A stretch of DNA of 35,552 nucleotides from Bacteroidota bacterium (GCA_021845665.1 JAJZVO010000045.1:1-35552); one strand, 5' to 3'. Positions 16,025 to 25,250 are shown, counted from the first letter of the stretch. The notes: generated from the sequence alone by a model not told the origin. Translations and numbers: made by a program.

Positions 16025-17002
16025 ATGGACGCGAAAGATCAGGAGGAAAAGGTCAGCGCCCTACCGGGCGAGGTCGAAGAATTCGAAGGCTCCCGGGAAA
16101 AAGCAGGCAGAAGCCTGACGACCACCGCGATCCTGGGTTTCATAATCGTAGCGATTATATACTTTTATGCCCAGACCATGATAGGTTTCCTCGCGGTGGT
16201 AATCCGAGGTAAGGCCGCAGCCGGCACATCCAATCCTCGTGAGACGGTCACGCAACTCCTTACCGCGAGAGCGCTTTTCACCAAACCGATTATCCTGTAC
16301 TCGGTTATCTTTTCGCAGTTTATTTTTCTGCTCCTTCCGACAATCTGGCTTGTCCGCCGTTGGCACACTAAACATGTATTCACTTATGTCAGGTTCAGGA
16401 AAACGCCTCCTTTTCAGATAATCCTTGCTCTCGTTGGCGGGATACTCTTTTACCCGGTGAGTGCAGGTATCGGTAACTTCCTGATGGATGAGCTCCACTT
16501 CCCCGATTTTCTCGCAAAAATAGGCTCGCTGGTCTTTACGTCGAACAAACCTTCGCAACTTCTGCTCGTAATCGCAGTGGTATGCGTTACTCCTGCGATA
16601 TGCGAGGAGACACTGTTCCGCGGATATGTCCAACGCACTCTAGAGCGGTCTTTGGGTCCGAAGAGCATAATCGTCGCCGGAATCCTCTTCGGACTGTATC
16701 ACATGCGGCCCCTTGATCTTGTATCCCTCTCGCTTTTCGGAATGCTTATAGGCTACTTTGTCTATAGGAGCAAAAGCCTTCTCCCCAGTATGACTGCTCA
16801 CTTCGCTTACAATCTTGTCGCGGTTCTTTCGCTCTACAAATCCACTAACGGAAGTTCGACAACGCCGCTGGCGTCGCTCCACATACCTTTGGTGATTATG
16901 CTCTTGTCGGCTGCCGGGACAGTAGTTGTGGTACTTCTCTATCGGATCGTAACGAAGGACAAAAATCGACTGCGGGTTGCAACGGTGGAGTACAGCCCGT
17001 AG
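16025..17002 (+). CDS. CPBP-family intramembrane glutamic protease
   Basis: A 325-residue membrane protein of the Abi/CAAX-protease-and-bacteriocin-processing family. Conserved motifs are in order: EETLFRGYVQR (Glu-Glu near 193-194 and Arg about four residues on), FGLYHMRP with a conserved His near 223, and HFAYNLVAV with His and Asn near 258. The glutamates act as the catalytic base for intramembrane cleavage in characterised members. About eight hydrophobic segments; the acidic N-terminal 30 residues should be cytoplasmic. The ATG abuts the TGA of the preceding gene. Substrate unknown; protein processing or bacteriocin immunity are known family roles. Confidence 0.9.
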   Translation: MDAKDQEEKVSALPGEVEEFEGSREKAGRSLTTTAILGFIIVAIIYFYAQTMIGFLAVVIRGKAAAGTSNPRETVTQLLTARALFTKPIILYSVIFSQFIFLLLPTIWLVRRWHTKHVFTYVRFRKTPPFQIILALVGGILFYPVSAGIGNFLMDELHFPDFLAKIGSLVFTSNKPSQLLLVIAVVCVTPAICEETLFRGYVQRTLERSLGPKSIIVAGILFGLYHMRPLDLVSLSLFGMLIGYFVYRSKSLLPSMTAHFAYNLVAVLSLYKSTNGSSTTPLASLHIPLVIMLLSAAGTVVVVLLYRIVTKDKNRLRVATVEYSP

Positions 17003-17061
17003 CGACTGAACTGTCCATCGGTCGGCGTTATCTTTTCGGCATATGCACCAGGACCTACAAA

Positions 17062-17088
17062 AAAGAGCCCGGCACAGCCGGGCTCTTT
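17062..17088 (-). terminator. Terminator of the pectinesterase gene, possibly bidirectional
   Basis: A perfect 12-bp stem (17062-17073 with 17077-17088) closes on loop aca. On the minus strand it is followed by further T residues (complement of the A run around 17059-17064), a good intrinsic terminator about 55 bases past the pectinesterase stop. On the plus strand the tail is only TTTC, so it may end the CPBP transcript less efficiently. Confidence 0.85.
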
Positions 17089-17141
17089 CGGAACAGATCG
17101 TAACCTGAGACTCACCTTCGAGGTGAACGCAGGTTCGTATG

Positions 17142-20100
17142 TCACTTGAGGAGAAGAAGTTTCCTTATGGAACTGAAGCGATTCCCTTGCGATGAGGTCG
17201 CTATCATCCGGTAGAAATAGACCCCGCTGGCATACCTGCTTCCATTGAAAGTGACATGGTATTCGCCGGCAGACTGGGTCCCATCCACGAGCGTGGCGAC
17301 TTTTCTCCCGAGCACATCATAAACGTCGATCACGACCCTGCTGGTGTAAGGCACGTCGTACTCTATGATCGTCGTCGGATTGAAAGGATTAGGATAGTTC
17401 TGGAGCAGTGCAAAACGCTTAGGAGTGACGGGCTTTCCTTCAACCCCTGTCACACTAAGTTCGCTGAACTGTTTCTTCACTCCATAGATTGAAACGCTCT
17501 GCAGTTCGTACGAGTAGGTATCGCCTTTTTGAACTGTCGAGTCTGTGTATGCATAGGAACTGACGGAGTTCGTCGTTCCGGCTCCCTGCCCTACGAGCGA
17601 AGGATCGTTTACATAACTTGCGATCATCACATAATTGGCGTCGTTCGGACCTTTCCTGAGAATGTTGAAGCCGAGGTTGTTGACTTCTTCCGACGTCTGC
17701 CAATTGAGCGTCACAATTCCGGTGTTCACGGAAGATGTAAACGAGGTGACATCAACGGTGTAGCTTGAATCGGGAAACGGGGCGTTATCAAATGGAGTCG
17801 CATCCGGCGGCATCCAGTTCGCGACCATCAGCGAAGAACTCGCGGAATTCTTCGAGAAGATATTCTTCAGAGTGTACGTAGCGGCTACGGAGTCGGAAAG
17901 CTGCGACGACCAGTTCACCCTGTATTTCGCACCCGAGCCCGGTCCGTAACATTGATTTTCCGCATACAATCCAGGAGTGACGTTCCAAGCAAGCCACCCT
18001 GTTGAATCGAGATTTGCCGGCTCATAGCATTTGATATATACCGTTCTTGGGCTGGACTGCCACGGTCTTCCCAGGTAGAAAGTACTGACAGGATTGCCGT
18101 CATAGCCGATGGAGTCTGCGATTATTTTGCAATTCCTGAAGACATACCCATATAGCGTGGTTGGGTCGGTATTGGCTGCCGTAAGTGTACCGTCGTTTCT
18201 GGTCTCATGGATGACGCAACTGTCGAAGACGACGATATCACGACCGAAGATGAAATCCACCGAGCCTTCGATGCTGTCGTCCTTCATCCAGATCCTGCCG
18301 ACGCCTGAACCGCCGCGCGTGTAGTAAGTATCCTGGTAACCGAGAAGACGGCAATGGATGTATTCCTGCCTGTCGCCGTTCACTTCAAGAGCGACCGCCT
18401 GAGTACCGCTTACTCCCGGCTGTGGAGAATAGGTGTTTTGAAAAGTGATGTTCTTAGCGATGAAGTCATTCGCGTTGATTTCCACCGTAAACGTACCGCT
18501 CGTCCCCGGATTGCCGGAGCCGTACTTGTCGCCGTAATCGTCGTTCCAGATTATCGTGCTGTCTTCGCTCTGGCCTTCGAGGATCACGTTTGACTGGCCT
18601 GCCTGCAGCGTATCCTTTTCGTTGTACGAGCCGTTCTTGACGTAGATAGTCCACTTGCCCGTGTAGTTATACGGAACGGCATTGAATGCGGCCTGGAGAG
18701 TCTTGTAATTACCGCTCCCATCCTGCGCCACTATCACAGTCGTGTCGGGCTGGGCGACCTGGGTTGTGAAGGTAACATCAGAACCATAGCCTGTACCGGC
18801 GCTGTTAGTAGCGTACGCGCGAACATGGTAGAGCGTGCCCGGTTTAAGACCGGTTATGCCGCTGCTGAACGAACCGATACCGGTTCCGTCGACAGTCTTC
18901 GGATCGCTTGTCGTGGGATTAGCGGTCGTGTCCCAGCAGACACCATACGCACTTACCGAATCTCCGCCCCAGCCGGTCACGATACCGCCTCCGGTCGCAG
19001 TGACGGCCAGGACATTCGTCGGCGTCGAGGTTGTTACCGACGGCGGTATTATGGCTGCAAGCGTGCTGACTGAATCTTCGGCGCCGTACCCGGTACCTCC
19101 GATGTTGGTCGCGTATGCGCGGAGATAAAATTTTGTTCCTTTCGCAAGGCTCGTGACGGCGCTCGTGAATTGGCCGACGCCGGTCCCATCGGAAGTGTGG
19201 CTGTCGGATACAGTCGGACTGCCGGTCGTGTTCCAGCATACGCCGCGGGCCGTTACTGTACCACCACCATCAGCGGTGACATTTCCACCGGTCGTGAAGA
19301 ACGTCGTTGAAACATACGATGGCGCCGTTGTAGCTACTGTCGGCGGTAGAATCGCAAGCCCCGTTGTGGCTCCCGCGATCTCAACGCTGTCGACATCTAT
19401 CAATTTGTAAGACCCCTCCGTCGCAAGGTCGTAAGGGAAAAATCTTACATACAGCGTATCGCCCGTGCCGATCGTGTCGCCGATTGCATATGTGTATGTC
19501 GTTTTTGCCTGCGGTACGGTTGTATCGGCAACAAAAGTACTTGTCGCGAAAGTAGGGTCATTGGAGTAGTAAAGGGCCATGCGAAGATTTTTTGAGAACT
19601 CATAGTTCTGGGAGAAAGTAATGGCCTTCGCGTAGAATGTTCCGCCCGTTTGAGGAGCAACGGTAAACTGCGCATATCTTGTCATGTTCGGGCTGGATTC
19701 AGCCGGCCACGCGCCGGTAGTAGTAGTCCATCTAGCGCCATTCGAGCCGAAGCCGTAGTTTCTTAGGCCTCCGGCATATGTTACGGTCCCGCCGTTTATG
19801 AGTCCGCTTACCTGGGCGTTGCCGTCGCTCATGAGCGGCCACATCGCGCCGGCGTTTACCGGGATGGGAATCGCAGTCGCGTAGATCTTGACGTTTTGTG
19901 GAGCGAAGTATTTACCGGAGACTGAGCTTGAGCTGTCCACCCATGGATAAATTCTAAAATAGAAGTTTTGTCCCTGGCTGACCGTATCGTTAACAGCGGC
20001 GTGAATTGTATCAAGCTGACTGCTGTTGAGAAAAACGCTGTCGGTACCGGTCGTGGTGTAGCTTATCTGCGTCTTGTTAGAAAATGTGGGGTCGGTCGAA

Positions 20101-20483
20101 TAGTAAAGGTTGGCCTTCATGTCCTTCGTGAACACGGCGCCGAGGCTCAACACGATCGAATCGACTTGCAGTTTATAGTTTGTTTCCGGGGAGGCTTCGT
20201 ATTGGATATAGACGCTGTCCAGCTGGGTTAGCTGGTTGACAGGCCATGTCGGCATCTTGATTCGCTGGGTATAGAAACTGGCACCCGGCGCCGAGTAGCT
20301 TCCATAGACTAGGTTACTTGTGATGAATTCGGGAACGCCCGATATTGCGCCTGATACCTGCACGCTTCCATCTGTAAGGCAAGGCCAGGTCACAACGGAC
20401 TGAACGTTTTGAGCGAGCGCCAGACTGCTTAATGAAAACAGGATCATGACGGCAATCGTGGATCTTCGTAACATGGATCTCAT
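17142..20483 (-). CDS. Secreted multidomain pectinesterase with T9SS-type tail
   Basis: A 1113-residue exported protein. From ATG 20483, chosen for the GGAGG 8 bases upstream, it begins with a signal peptide (MRSMLRRSTIAVMILFSLSS, ending LALA). Two copies of an unfamiliar module follow (about 25-195 and 200-370; each opens W-P-L-DG--QVSG and contains LYYS-DPTF), then two beta-sandwich repeats (about 378-575; each has YGVCW or RGVCW and FYLRAYATN or YHVRAYATN). The carbohydrate esterase family 8 domain covers about 578-895, with QAVAL, QDTYY near 715, VDFIFG near 741 and LGRPWQ near 803 supplying the catalytic Asp pair, Arg and Gln. An FN3-like domain and the LLQNYPNPFNP sorting tail (from about 1028) end the protein. 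It should remove methyl esters from pectin outside the cell. An upstream in-frame start at 20588 lacks a signal peptide at the right place and is rejected. Confidence 0.93.
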   Translation of the reverse strand: MRSMLRRSTIAVMILFSLSSLALAQNVQSVVTWPCLTDGSVQVSGAISGVPEFITSNLVYGSYSAPGASFYTQRIKMPTWPVNQLTQLDSVYIQYEASPETNYKLQVDSIVLSLGAVFTKDMKANLYYSTDPTFSNKTQISYTTTGTDSVFLNSSQLDTIHAAVNDTVSQGQNFYFRIYPWVDSSSSVSGKYFAPQNVKIYATAIPIPVNAGAMWPLMSDGNAQVSGLINGGTVTYAGGLRNYGFGSNGARWTTTTGAWPAESSPNMTRYAQFTVAPQTGGTFYAKAITFSQNYEFSKNLRMALYYSNDPTFATSTFVADTTVPQAKTTYTYAIGDTIGTGDTLYVRFFPYDLATEGSYKLIDVDSVEIAGATTGLAILPPTVATTAPSYVSTTFFTTGGNVTADGGGTVTARGVCWNTTGSPTVSDSHTSDGTGVGQFTSAVTSLAKGTKFYLRAYATNIGGTGYGAEDSVSTLAAIIPPSVTTSTPTNVLAVTATGGGIVTGWGGDSVSAYGVCWDTTANPTTSDPKTVDGTGIGSFSSGITGLKPGTLYHVRAYATNSAGTGYGSDVTFTTQVAQPDTTVIVAQDGSGNYKTLQAAFNAVPYNYTGKWTIYVKNGSYNEKDTLQAGQSNVILEGQSEDSTIIWNDDYGDKYGSGNPGTSGTFTVEINANDFIAKNITFQNTYSPQPGVSGTQAVALEVNGDRQEYIHCRLLGYQDTYYTRGGSGVGRIWMKDDSIEGSVDFIFGRDIVVFDSCVIHETRNDGTLTAANTDPTTLYGYVFRNCKIIADSIGYDGNPVSTFYLGRPWQSSPRTVYIKCYEPANLDSTGWLAWNVTPGLYAENQCYGPGSGAKYRVNWSSQLSDSVAATYTLKNIFSKNSASSSLMVANWMPPDATPFDNAPFPDSSYTVDVTSFTSSVNTGIVTLNWQTSEEVNNLGFNILRKGPNDANYVMIASYVNDPSLVGQGAGTTNSVSSYAYTDSTVQKGDTYSYELQSVSIYGVKKQFSELSVTGVEGKPVTPKRFALLQNYPNPFNPTTIIEYDVPYTSRVVIDVYDVLGRKVATLVDGTQSAGEYHVTFNGSRYASGVYFYRMIATSSQGNRFSSIRKLLLLK

Positions 20484-20740
20484 TGCCACTTCCTCCGTGG
20501 GTTGTTGATGAGTTCTCTCTTTGAGCGGCTTACCGGCACGCGGGCTTCCGACGCCGGCAACCGTCGACTTAAACACGCAATTGATCACCTCATCCAGTTA
20601 AGGAGGCTGGATCTGTGCGTGGCGACAATCTCCCTCCAGTTGCAGCGTTAAATTCTAATGTGACGGACAAAAGTAAAACTGTTATTAGGCGGGACGTGTA
20701 ATGATGCGGTAAACCGGAGATACCGGAGGACGAAACGGAG
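20484..20740 (-). promoter_or_regulatory. Long leader and probable promoter region of the pectinesterase gene
   Basis: The 257 bases between the LytTR gene stop and the pectinesterase start contain several paired elements on the minus strand: an exact 6-bp inverted repeat (20592-20597 with 20607-20612), a 7-base direct repeat TCCAGTT on the plus strand at 20593-20599 and 20635-20641 (42 bases apart, near four helical turns), and a longer stem near 20528-20558 with a 7-bp outer helix. No coding frame with a ribosome binding site is seen. It is a reasonable place for LytTR-type binding or for a structured 5' UTR, but no riboswitch class was recognised. Confidence 0.4.
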
Positions 20741-21556
20741 CTAGAGAGAGTTACCGATAACTTTCTGGAAATTTGAGCGGAATGACCGGCTGAGCTTGAG
20801 CCGCTCGCCGGTTTTCAGAAAGACTTCGAAATCACCATGCTCATTCGGACGAAGGGCTTTTACCTTATCGACGTTCACGATTGTCCTGCGGTGGATACGG
20901 ACAAATTTATGCGGATCGACTTTGCTTTCAAGCGAGTTCATTGTCTGCCGAATGATATATTTGCGCGAATCGGAATGGACATAAACATAATCACCCGCCG
21001 ACTCTATCCAGTCTATTTCAGAAACCGGGAGCATCGAAATGTAGTCGTGAGTTTTTACAGCGAGGCGATCGAGGTAATTCCGCGGATCGCGACTGCGTTC
21101 TCCGTCAACCGACTCTTCCGATCCGATGGCAGGATTCAGATATTCATTTACCATCTTCTTAAGATTCATTGCGTAAACTTCGAGATGGCGCCGGCCGAGT
21201 TGGGAAAGCGCTATTCTGAGAGTCTCTCTGAACCTTTCCTCGCCGATAGGTTTCAGAAGATAGTCCAGTGCGTGAAACTCAAATGCCTTAACTGCATACT
21301 TATCGTATGCCGTTACGAATATCACGATCGGCACCGGATCGACGCTTACACTGCGGAGCACTTCAAATCCGTTCATCTCCGGCATCTGAATATCGAGGAA
21401 CAACAGATCGGGCCGGAGTTCTTCGATGGCCGATACCGCTTCTGAACCCGAAGAGGACTCCCCCACCACTTCGATCTCCGGAAATTCCTTAAGGCGGATC
21501 CGTATCCCTTCACGCGCGTGAGGCTCATCGTCAACGATCACAGTCCTTACTTTCAA
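20741..21556 (-). CDS. LytTR-family response regulator
   Basis: A 271-residue two-component regulator. The receiver (about 1-120) has Asp9-Asp10, the phospho-acceptor Asp55 in LLFLDIQMPEMNG, Thr82 and Lys102 in LLKPI, so it looks fully functional. A linker of about 40 residues leads to a LytTR DNA-binding domain (about 165-270) with DRLAVKTHDYI, SEIDWIESAGDYVYVH and FVRIHRRTIVNV. It starts at TTG 21556, overlapping the TGA of the upstream kinase gene (TTGA), with GGAGG before it. It lies directly between the kinases and the pectinesterase gene. Confidence 0.94.
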   Translation of the reverse strand: MKVRTVIVDDEPHAREGIRIRLKEFPEIEVVGESSSGSEAVSAIEELRPDLLFLDIQMPEMNGFEVLRSVSVDPVPIVIFVTAYDKYAVKAFEFHALDYLLKPIGEERFRETLRIALSQLGRRHLEVYAMNLKKMVNEYLNPAIGSEESVDGERSRDPRNYLDRLAVKTHDYISMLPVSEIDWIESAGDYVYVHSDSRKYIIRQTMNSLESKVDPHKFVRIHRRTIVNVDKVKALRPNEHGDFEVFLKTGERLKLSRSFRSNFQKVIGNSL

Positions 21557-22752
21557 TTCGATCTGCCTCCTGCGGCTATCAGGTTCTGACCCGCTGTCCG
21601 GATGGGAAGAGTCATCAGGACAACTCTGCTTCCATCTGCATCAACCCCCTCATAAAACTGATGCCTATTCTGATAGATTTGTTCCAGATGAGCACGGGTA
21701 ATATTGAAAACACTTTCCCCCACATTCTCCGCCTGAATAGCACGATGCATTTCGTTTCTTCTTCCTCTGATGATCAGCTTTAGAGAACTCTCCTCCCTCA
21801 TGATCTTTATTTGAATCTCGCACGGCTCCCCCGAACTTTCAAGGTTACGGAGAACCAATTCTTCCACTATCGGCTGGAGTATGAAATTAGGCACAATTTC
21901 CCTAGCCGCGTCTTCATCTATCTCCTTCCTGATTTCAAGTCTATCTCTGAATTTCACTTTCTCGATAGCGATGTAGTTGTCAAGGAACCTGATCTCTTCT
22001 TCCACGGTACTGTACTCCCGGTCGTTTTCATACACAGTCGTCCTCAGGAAATCACTGAGGAGAGAAAGAATCCTATTCGCCTCCCTGTCACGATTTTTAT
22101 GCACGAGCGAGCACACCTCACTCAGAGTATTAAAAAGAAACTGTGGATGGATCCGGCTTCTCAATTCGTGAAGATTGGACTTAACGAGCTCCGTCTGGAG
22201 CCGGAAGTACTTAACCTCATTTTCCTGATTCTTTCTCCTGTATTCTATCATGTAAAACCCGAGTAGAAAGAGGACATACGCAACAAAATCTCCCCATACG
22301 GCTGGATTGTTGAAGAGAACGCTGAATACCGTCTCGGACTGCCGCGATCCCAGCACGATTCTGTCCAGACCGAAAGAAGCGGTTTGATGAACGACCGTGA
22401 GGAGAACCAACGTAGTAAGATGTATCAATACCCAGGAAGGAAGCGATTTGGTTGTCAGGGACACTTTTCTCGAGAGCCGTCTAACGGCAAGTGCCGGAAT
22501 CACGAAATACCAGGAGTAGAACAGATTTGAAATCAGGAACCTGAGGATATTTAAGACGGAATGGTCGCCTGAAAAAAACATGTAGAACGCTTGAAGAGTA
22601 TTGACGACAGCTATGAAAGTCAGGACGACTACGATAGGTACGATCAGCCTGGAATCGGATTTCGTTGCGTCGGCAGGTAGTTCACCGCCGTTCGGGGCGG
22701 CAGATCGAAGTTCGGGAAAGAAATCGCTGAAAGAAGTTGAATCAGGCGCCAT
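21553..22752 (-). CDS. LytS-like sensor kinase homologue with degenerate ATP-binding domain
   Basis: A 399-residue membrane protein with four or so N-terminal hydrophobic segments (about 36-165) and a His_kinase region. The phospho-acceptor motif is kept, with His202 in IHPQFLFNTL, followed by FLRTTVYEND and the I-EK--F-DRLE stretch. The catalytic part is not: the N-box asparagine is Glu298 (QPIVEELVL against QPIVENAIR in the neighbour), the G1 box DNGPG is replaced by GRRNE (330-334) and the G2 glycines by GESVFN. It is therefore probably unable to bind ATP. Its ATG lies 11 bases inside the end of the intact kinase gene and its stop overlaps the regulator start. Confidence 0.88.
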   Translation of the reverse strand: MAPDSTSFSDFFPELRSAAPNGGELPADATKSDSRLIVPIVVVLTFIAVVNTLQAFYMFFSGDHSVLNILRFLISNLFYSWYFVIPALAVRRLSRKVSLTTKSLPSWVLIHLTTLVLLTVVHQTASFGLDRIVLGSRQSETVFSVLFNNPAVWGDFVAYVLFLLGFYMIEYRRKNQENEVKYFRLQTELVKSNLHELRSRIHPQFLFNTLSEVCSLVHKNRDREANRILSLLSDFLRTTVYENDREYSTVEEEIRFLDNYIAIEKVKFRDRLEIRKEIDEDAAREIVPNFILQPIVEELVLRNLESSGEPCEIQIKIMREESSLKLIIRGRRNEMHRAIQAENVGESVFNITRAHLEQIYQNRHQFYEGVDADGSRVVLMTLPIRTAGQNLIAAGGRSN

Positions 22753-23893
22753 GAAACGCGACCTTCTTAGCGGCGATCATTTCAATGAATGGAATTTCGA
22801 TCAGCACGCTCACGCCTCCGCCCGCCGGGCTCGCGAGCGAAAAGATGTGGTTCTCTCCGAAGAGCCGCAAGAGCCGTTCGGCGGTGACCCGTAGGCCGAC
22901 CCCTCCGGACGAATTCGATTCTTTGCCCGCCGCCAGGCCCGGTCCATTATCTTCTACTACAATTCTCAGTCTGCCTTCACGACGGCTCGAACTGATAGAT
23001 ATGCGGCCCTTTGACTTCCTGGGGGCAATCGCATATCTAATCGCGTTCTCCACGATAGGCTGAAGCAGGAAATTGGGGACGCTCGCGTTCAGACTATCCG
23101 CGCTGATTTCTTCAACAACCTCAAGCCTGTCGCTGAATCTCACCTTCTCTATTTCCAGGTAATCGTTTATGAACTTCAACTCCTCACTGAGAGTAATCAC
23201 ATGACGGTCGCTTCCGTATATCGTCGTCCTCAAAAAGTCCTGGAGCAGCAGAAGCATCCGTTCGGCCTCGGCGTTCTCTTTTTTCAATATGAGCGTCGAG
23301 ACTGTGTTTAACGTATTAAATAGGAAATGGGGATGCAGCTGGCTTTCCAGCGCGTTCAACTGTGAGAGTACTAGTTCTCTGTGCAGTTGAGTTATTCTCA
23401 ACTCGTCGTCGCTGTTCTTCTGCCTGTACTCGAACACATTCACCGCAATCATTACGGCAAAATAGATGATGAAGTCGAGACCGAGCCATGGATTACGGAG
23501 TATTCGTTTGTAGACGAGCGTCGGGACGTTAAGGTACTGGAGCGAAAGATTTATGACGAGCGAAGCGATCACCTGATGGACGAGGACGAACAGAACCGGG
23601 AAACAGAAATATACACAGATCCAGTAAGTGAACTTCAATCTGCCATTTCTGAAGTCTTTCGAGATTTTGTATATGAAGGGGAAGACGAGAAACCAGTACC
23701 AGAAATAGAAAAGATTGAATGGGATATGCCACCACAGGCTGAAGCGCGTGGCGGTATTGAAGTTGATAATATAGAACTGTTGAAATGCAACCGCGAGCGC
23801 GACGATAGTCAGCGACGCGAAGAGAATACCGGACAGATATCCCTTGAGATAGTGCTTCTTTATGAATTCGGTGAAAACATGTCTGTTTCTCAT
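22742..23893 (-). CDS. LytS/YehU-like sensor histidine kinase (intact)
   Basis: A 383-residue kinase with N-terminal membrane segments (about 20-42, 52-75, 88-118, 138-155) and no extracellular sensor domain of size. The phospho-acceptor His187 lies in LHPHFLFNTLNT. The ATP-binding motifs are complete: N-box VENAIRYA with Asn283, G1 box VEDNGPGL with Asp315, Gly317 and Gly319, and G2 GGVGLRVT. It heads the unit intact kinase - degenerate kinase - LytTR regulator, joined by overlaps. It should phosphorylate the regulator and perhaps the histidine of the degenerate partner. Confidence 0.93.
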   Translation of the reverse strand: MRNRHVFTEFIKKHYLKGYLSGILFASLTIVALAVAFQQFYIINFNTATRFSLWWHIPFNLFYFWYWFLVFPFIYKISKDFRNGRLKFTYWICVYFCFPVLFVLVHQVIASLVINLSLQYLNVPTLVYKRILRNPWLGLDFIIYFAVMIAVNVFEYRQKNSDDELRITQLHRELVLSQLNALESQLHPHFLFNTLNTVSTLILKKENAEAERMLLLLQDFLRTTIYGSDRHVITLSEELKFINDYLEIEKVRFSDRLEVVEEISADSLNASVPNFLLQPIVENAIRYAIAPRKSKGRISISSSRREGRLRIVVEDNGPGLAAGKESNSSGGVGLRVTAERLLRLFGENHIFSLASPAGGGVSVLIEIPFIEMIAAKKVAFHGA

Positions 23894-23966
23894 TTGCCGG
23901 CAATCGTGTCTTGACCGAGGAACAATATTATGAAAGCGGGACTTTAAAGCAAAGTCAAGGAGTCTC

Positions 23967-25250
23967 TCAGTGTCTCTCGACTATTTTCAGTTTCAGCCCC
24001 TTCGTCTCGGGGAAAGTCCAGATCCAGATTCCGGTTAACACGGCAAATACCGCGGCGAGTGAAATCCCTCCACCGAGACCGTACCTTTCCGCGACAACGG
24101 CTATGATAACGAGCGTAAAGAATTGGACTCCGCGAGCAAGGTTGAAAGCCGACCCCATGGCAGTGTTGCGGATGCCTGTCGGGTAAAGCTCGCTGAACAT
24201 CCCGGTGCCGAAGCCGACGAAGAACATGAACGAAAGGAGCACTGCCGGGTAGACGACGACATTCCATAGCAGTGTAATCATGATCAGAGAAGCAGCCATG
24301 ATGAAGGAATAGACCGAATAGGCCGGACGGCGGCCGAATTTATCGGCCGCGAAACCGAACGACAAATATCCGAGCAGTCCGCCTGCCTGCGTTACGAGCA
24401 TCCAAATTGCGGACTTAATCATCGGGAAATGGCGCTCCTCGTGAAGATAACCAGGCAGCCAGGAGTAGGTGAACCAGTATGCCGACGTATCAAAAACGGA
24501 AAGAACCAGCGACTGAAGGAAGAGTCTTCTATATTCGTTCGAGAAGAGGAGAAGGAACCTGTTGTTCCACTCCCGATCCACGTTCTTCGCATCGAAACCG
24601 GTCTACGATATCATGGCACGCCTTGCGGTCCACACGTCCGATTCAGGAAGCCTTTTCCTTATGATTATCACAAGGGCTGCCGGCAGCACCGAAAGGAGGA
24701 AGCACGCTCTCCAGCCAATGGCGGGCTCGAGAAATCCTCCCACAAGAGACGCGAGGACGATGCCGAACGGAGCGCCGGTTTGCATGAAGGCTGCGTACCT
24801 CGCCCTCACTTCCGGAGGAAAAGTCTCGCCAACATACGTTTGCCCCGTCGCCTATTCCCCGCCGACGCCAATCCCGGTGATAACGCAGAACAGTACAAGG
24901 AAAGGAAGGCTTGGAGAGAAACCGCTAAGGAACGTGCCAATGCTGTAGGTAAGGATAGTCCACTGAAGAACCTTTCGTCTCCCGTAGCGGTCTGAGAGGA
25001 CGCCCATCACGACCCCGCCAAGCGCCGTTGCGGCGAGCGACGATCCTATTACATAAGACCTGGCAACGTTTGAAAGATGAAACTCTCTGCTTATGGGAAT
25101 TAGAAGGAATGTGAAAAGTACAAGGCTATAGAAATCGAAGACCCAACCCGCCCAGCTCATGAGCAGTATTTCGAAGTGTGTCCTGCCAGGTTTCCTCTGC
25201 TCGCTCAAAAGAATCTGTTCCATACGCCGGCGCCCCCTTTCGTTTGACAT
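23967..25250 (-). pseudogene. MFS transporter interrupted by two in-frame TAG codons
   Basis: Read through, the frame encodes a full-length transporter of about 427 residues with 12 hydrophobic segments. MFS motif A is present as GVLSDRYGRRKVL between segments 2 and 3, and YVGETFPPEVRARYAAF resembles sugar or organic-acid permeases. TAG at 24852-24854 falls in GVGGE-stop-ATGQ, where relatives have a conserved tryptophan, so a single G-to-A change of TGG explains it. A second TAG (24603-24605) lies in the cytoplasmic loop after segment 6 (RRAMIS-stop-TGFDAK). The reading frame is otherwise unbroken, with no frameshift. Other genes in the window end with TAG, so it is a stop here. Likely a recent pseudogene; sequencing or assembly error is possible. 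Confidence 0.85.

Noticed and set aside
20484-20588. N-terminal extension of the pectinesterase to an upstream start
   Set aside because: The signal peptide and the GGAGG both point to ATG 20483.
20484-20640. Cyclic-di-GMP or other riboswitch before the pectinesterase
   Set aside because: The CACGCACAG-like stretch lacks the rest of the GEMM core, so no class is supported.
23967-25250. TAG recoded as an amino acid throughout this genome
   Set aside because: FmdB, fmt and other genes in the window end correctly at TAG, so global reassignment does not fit.
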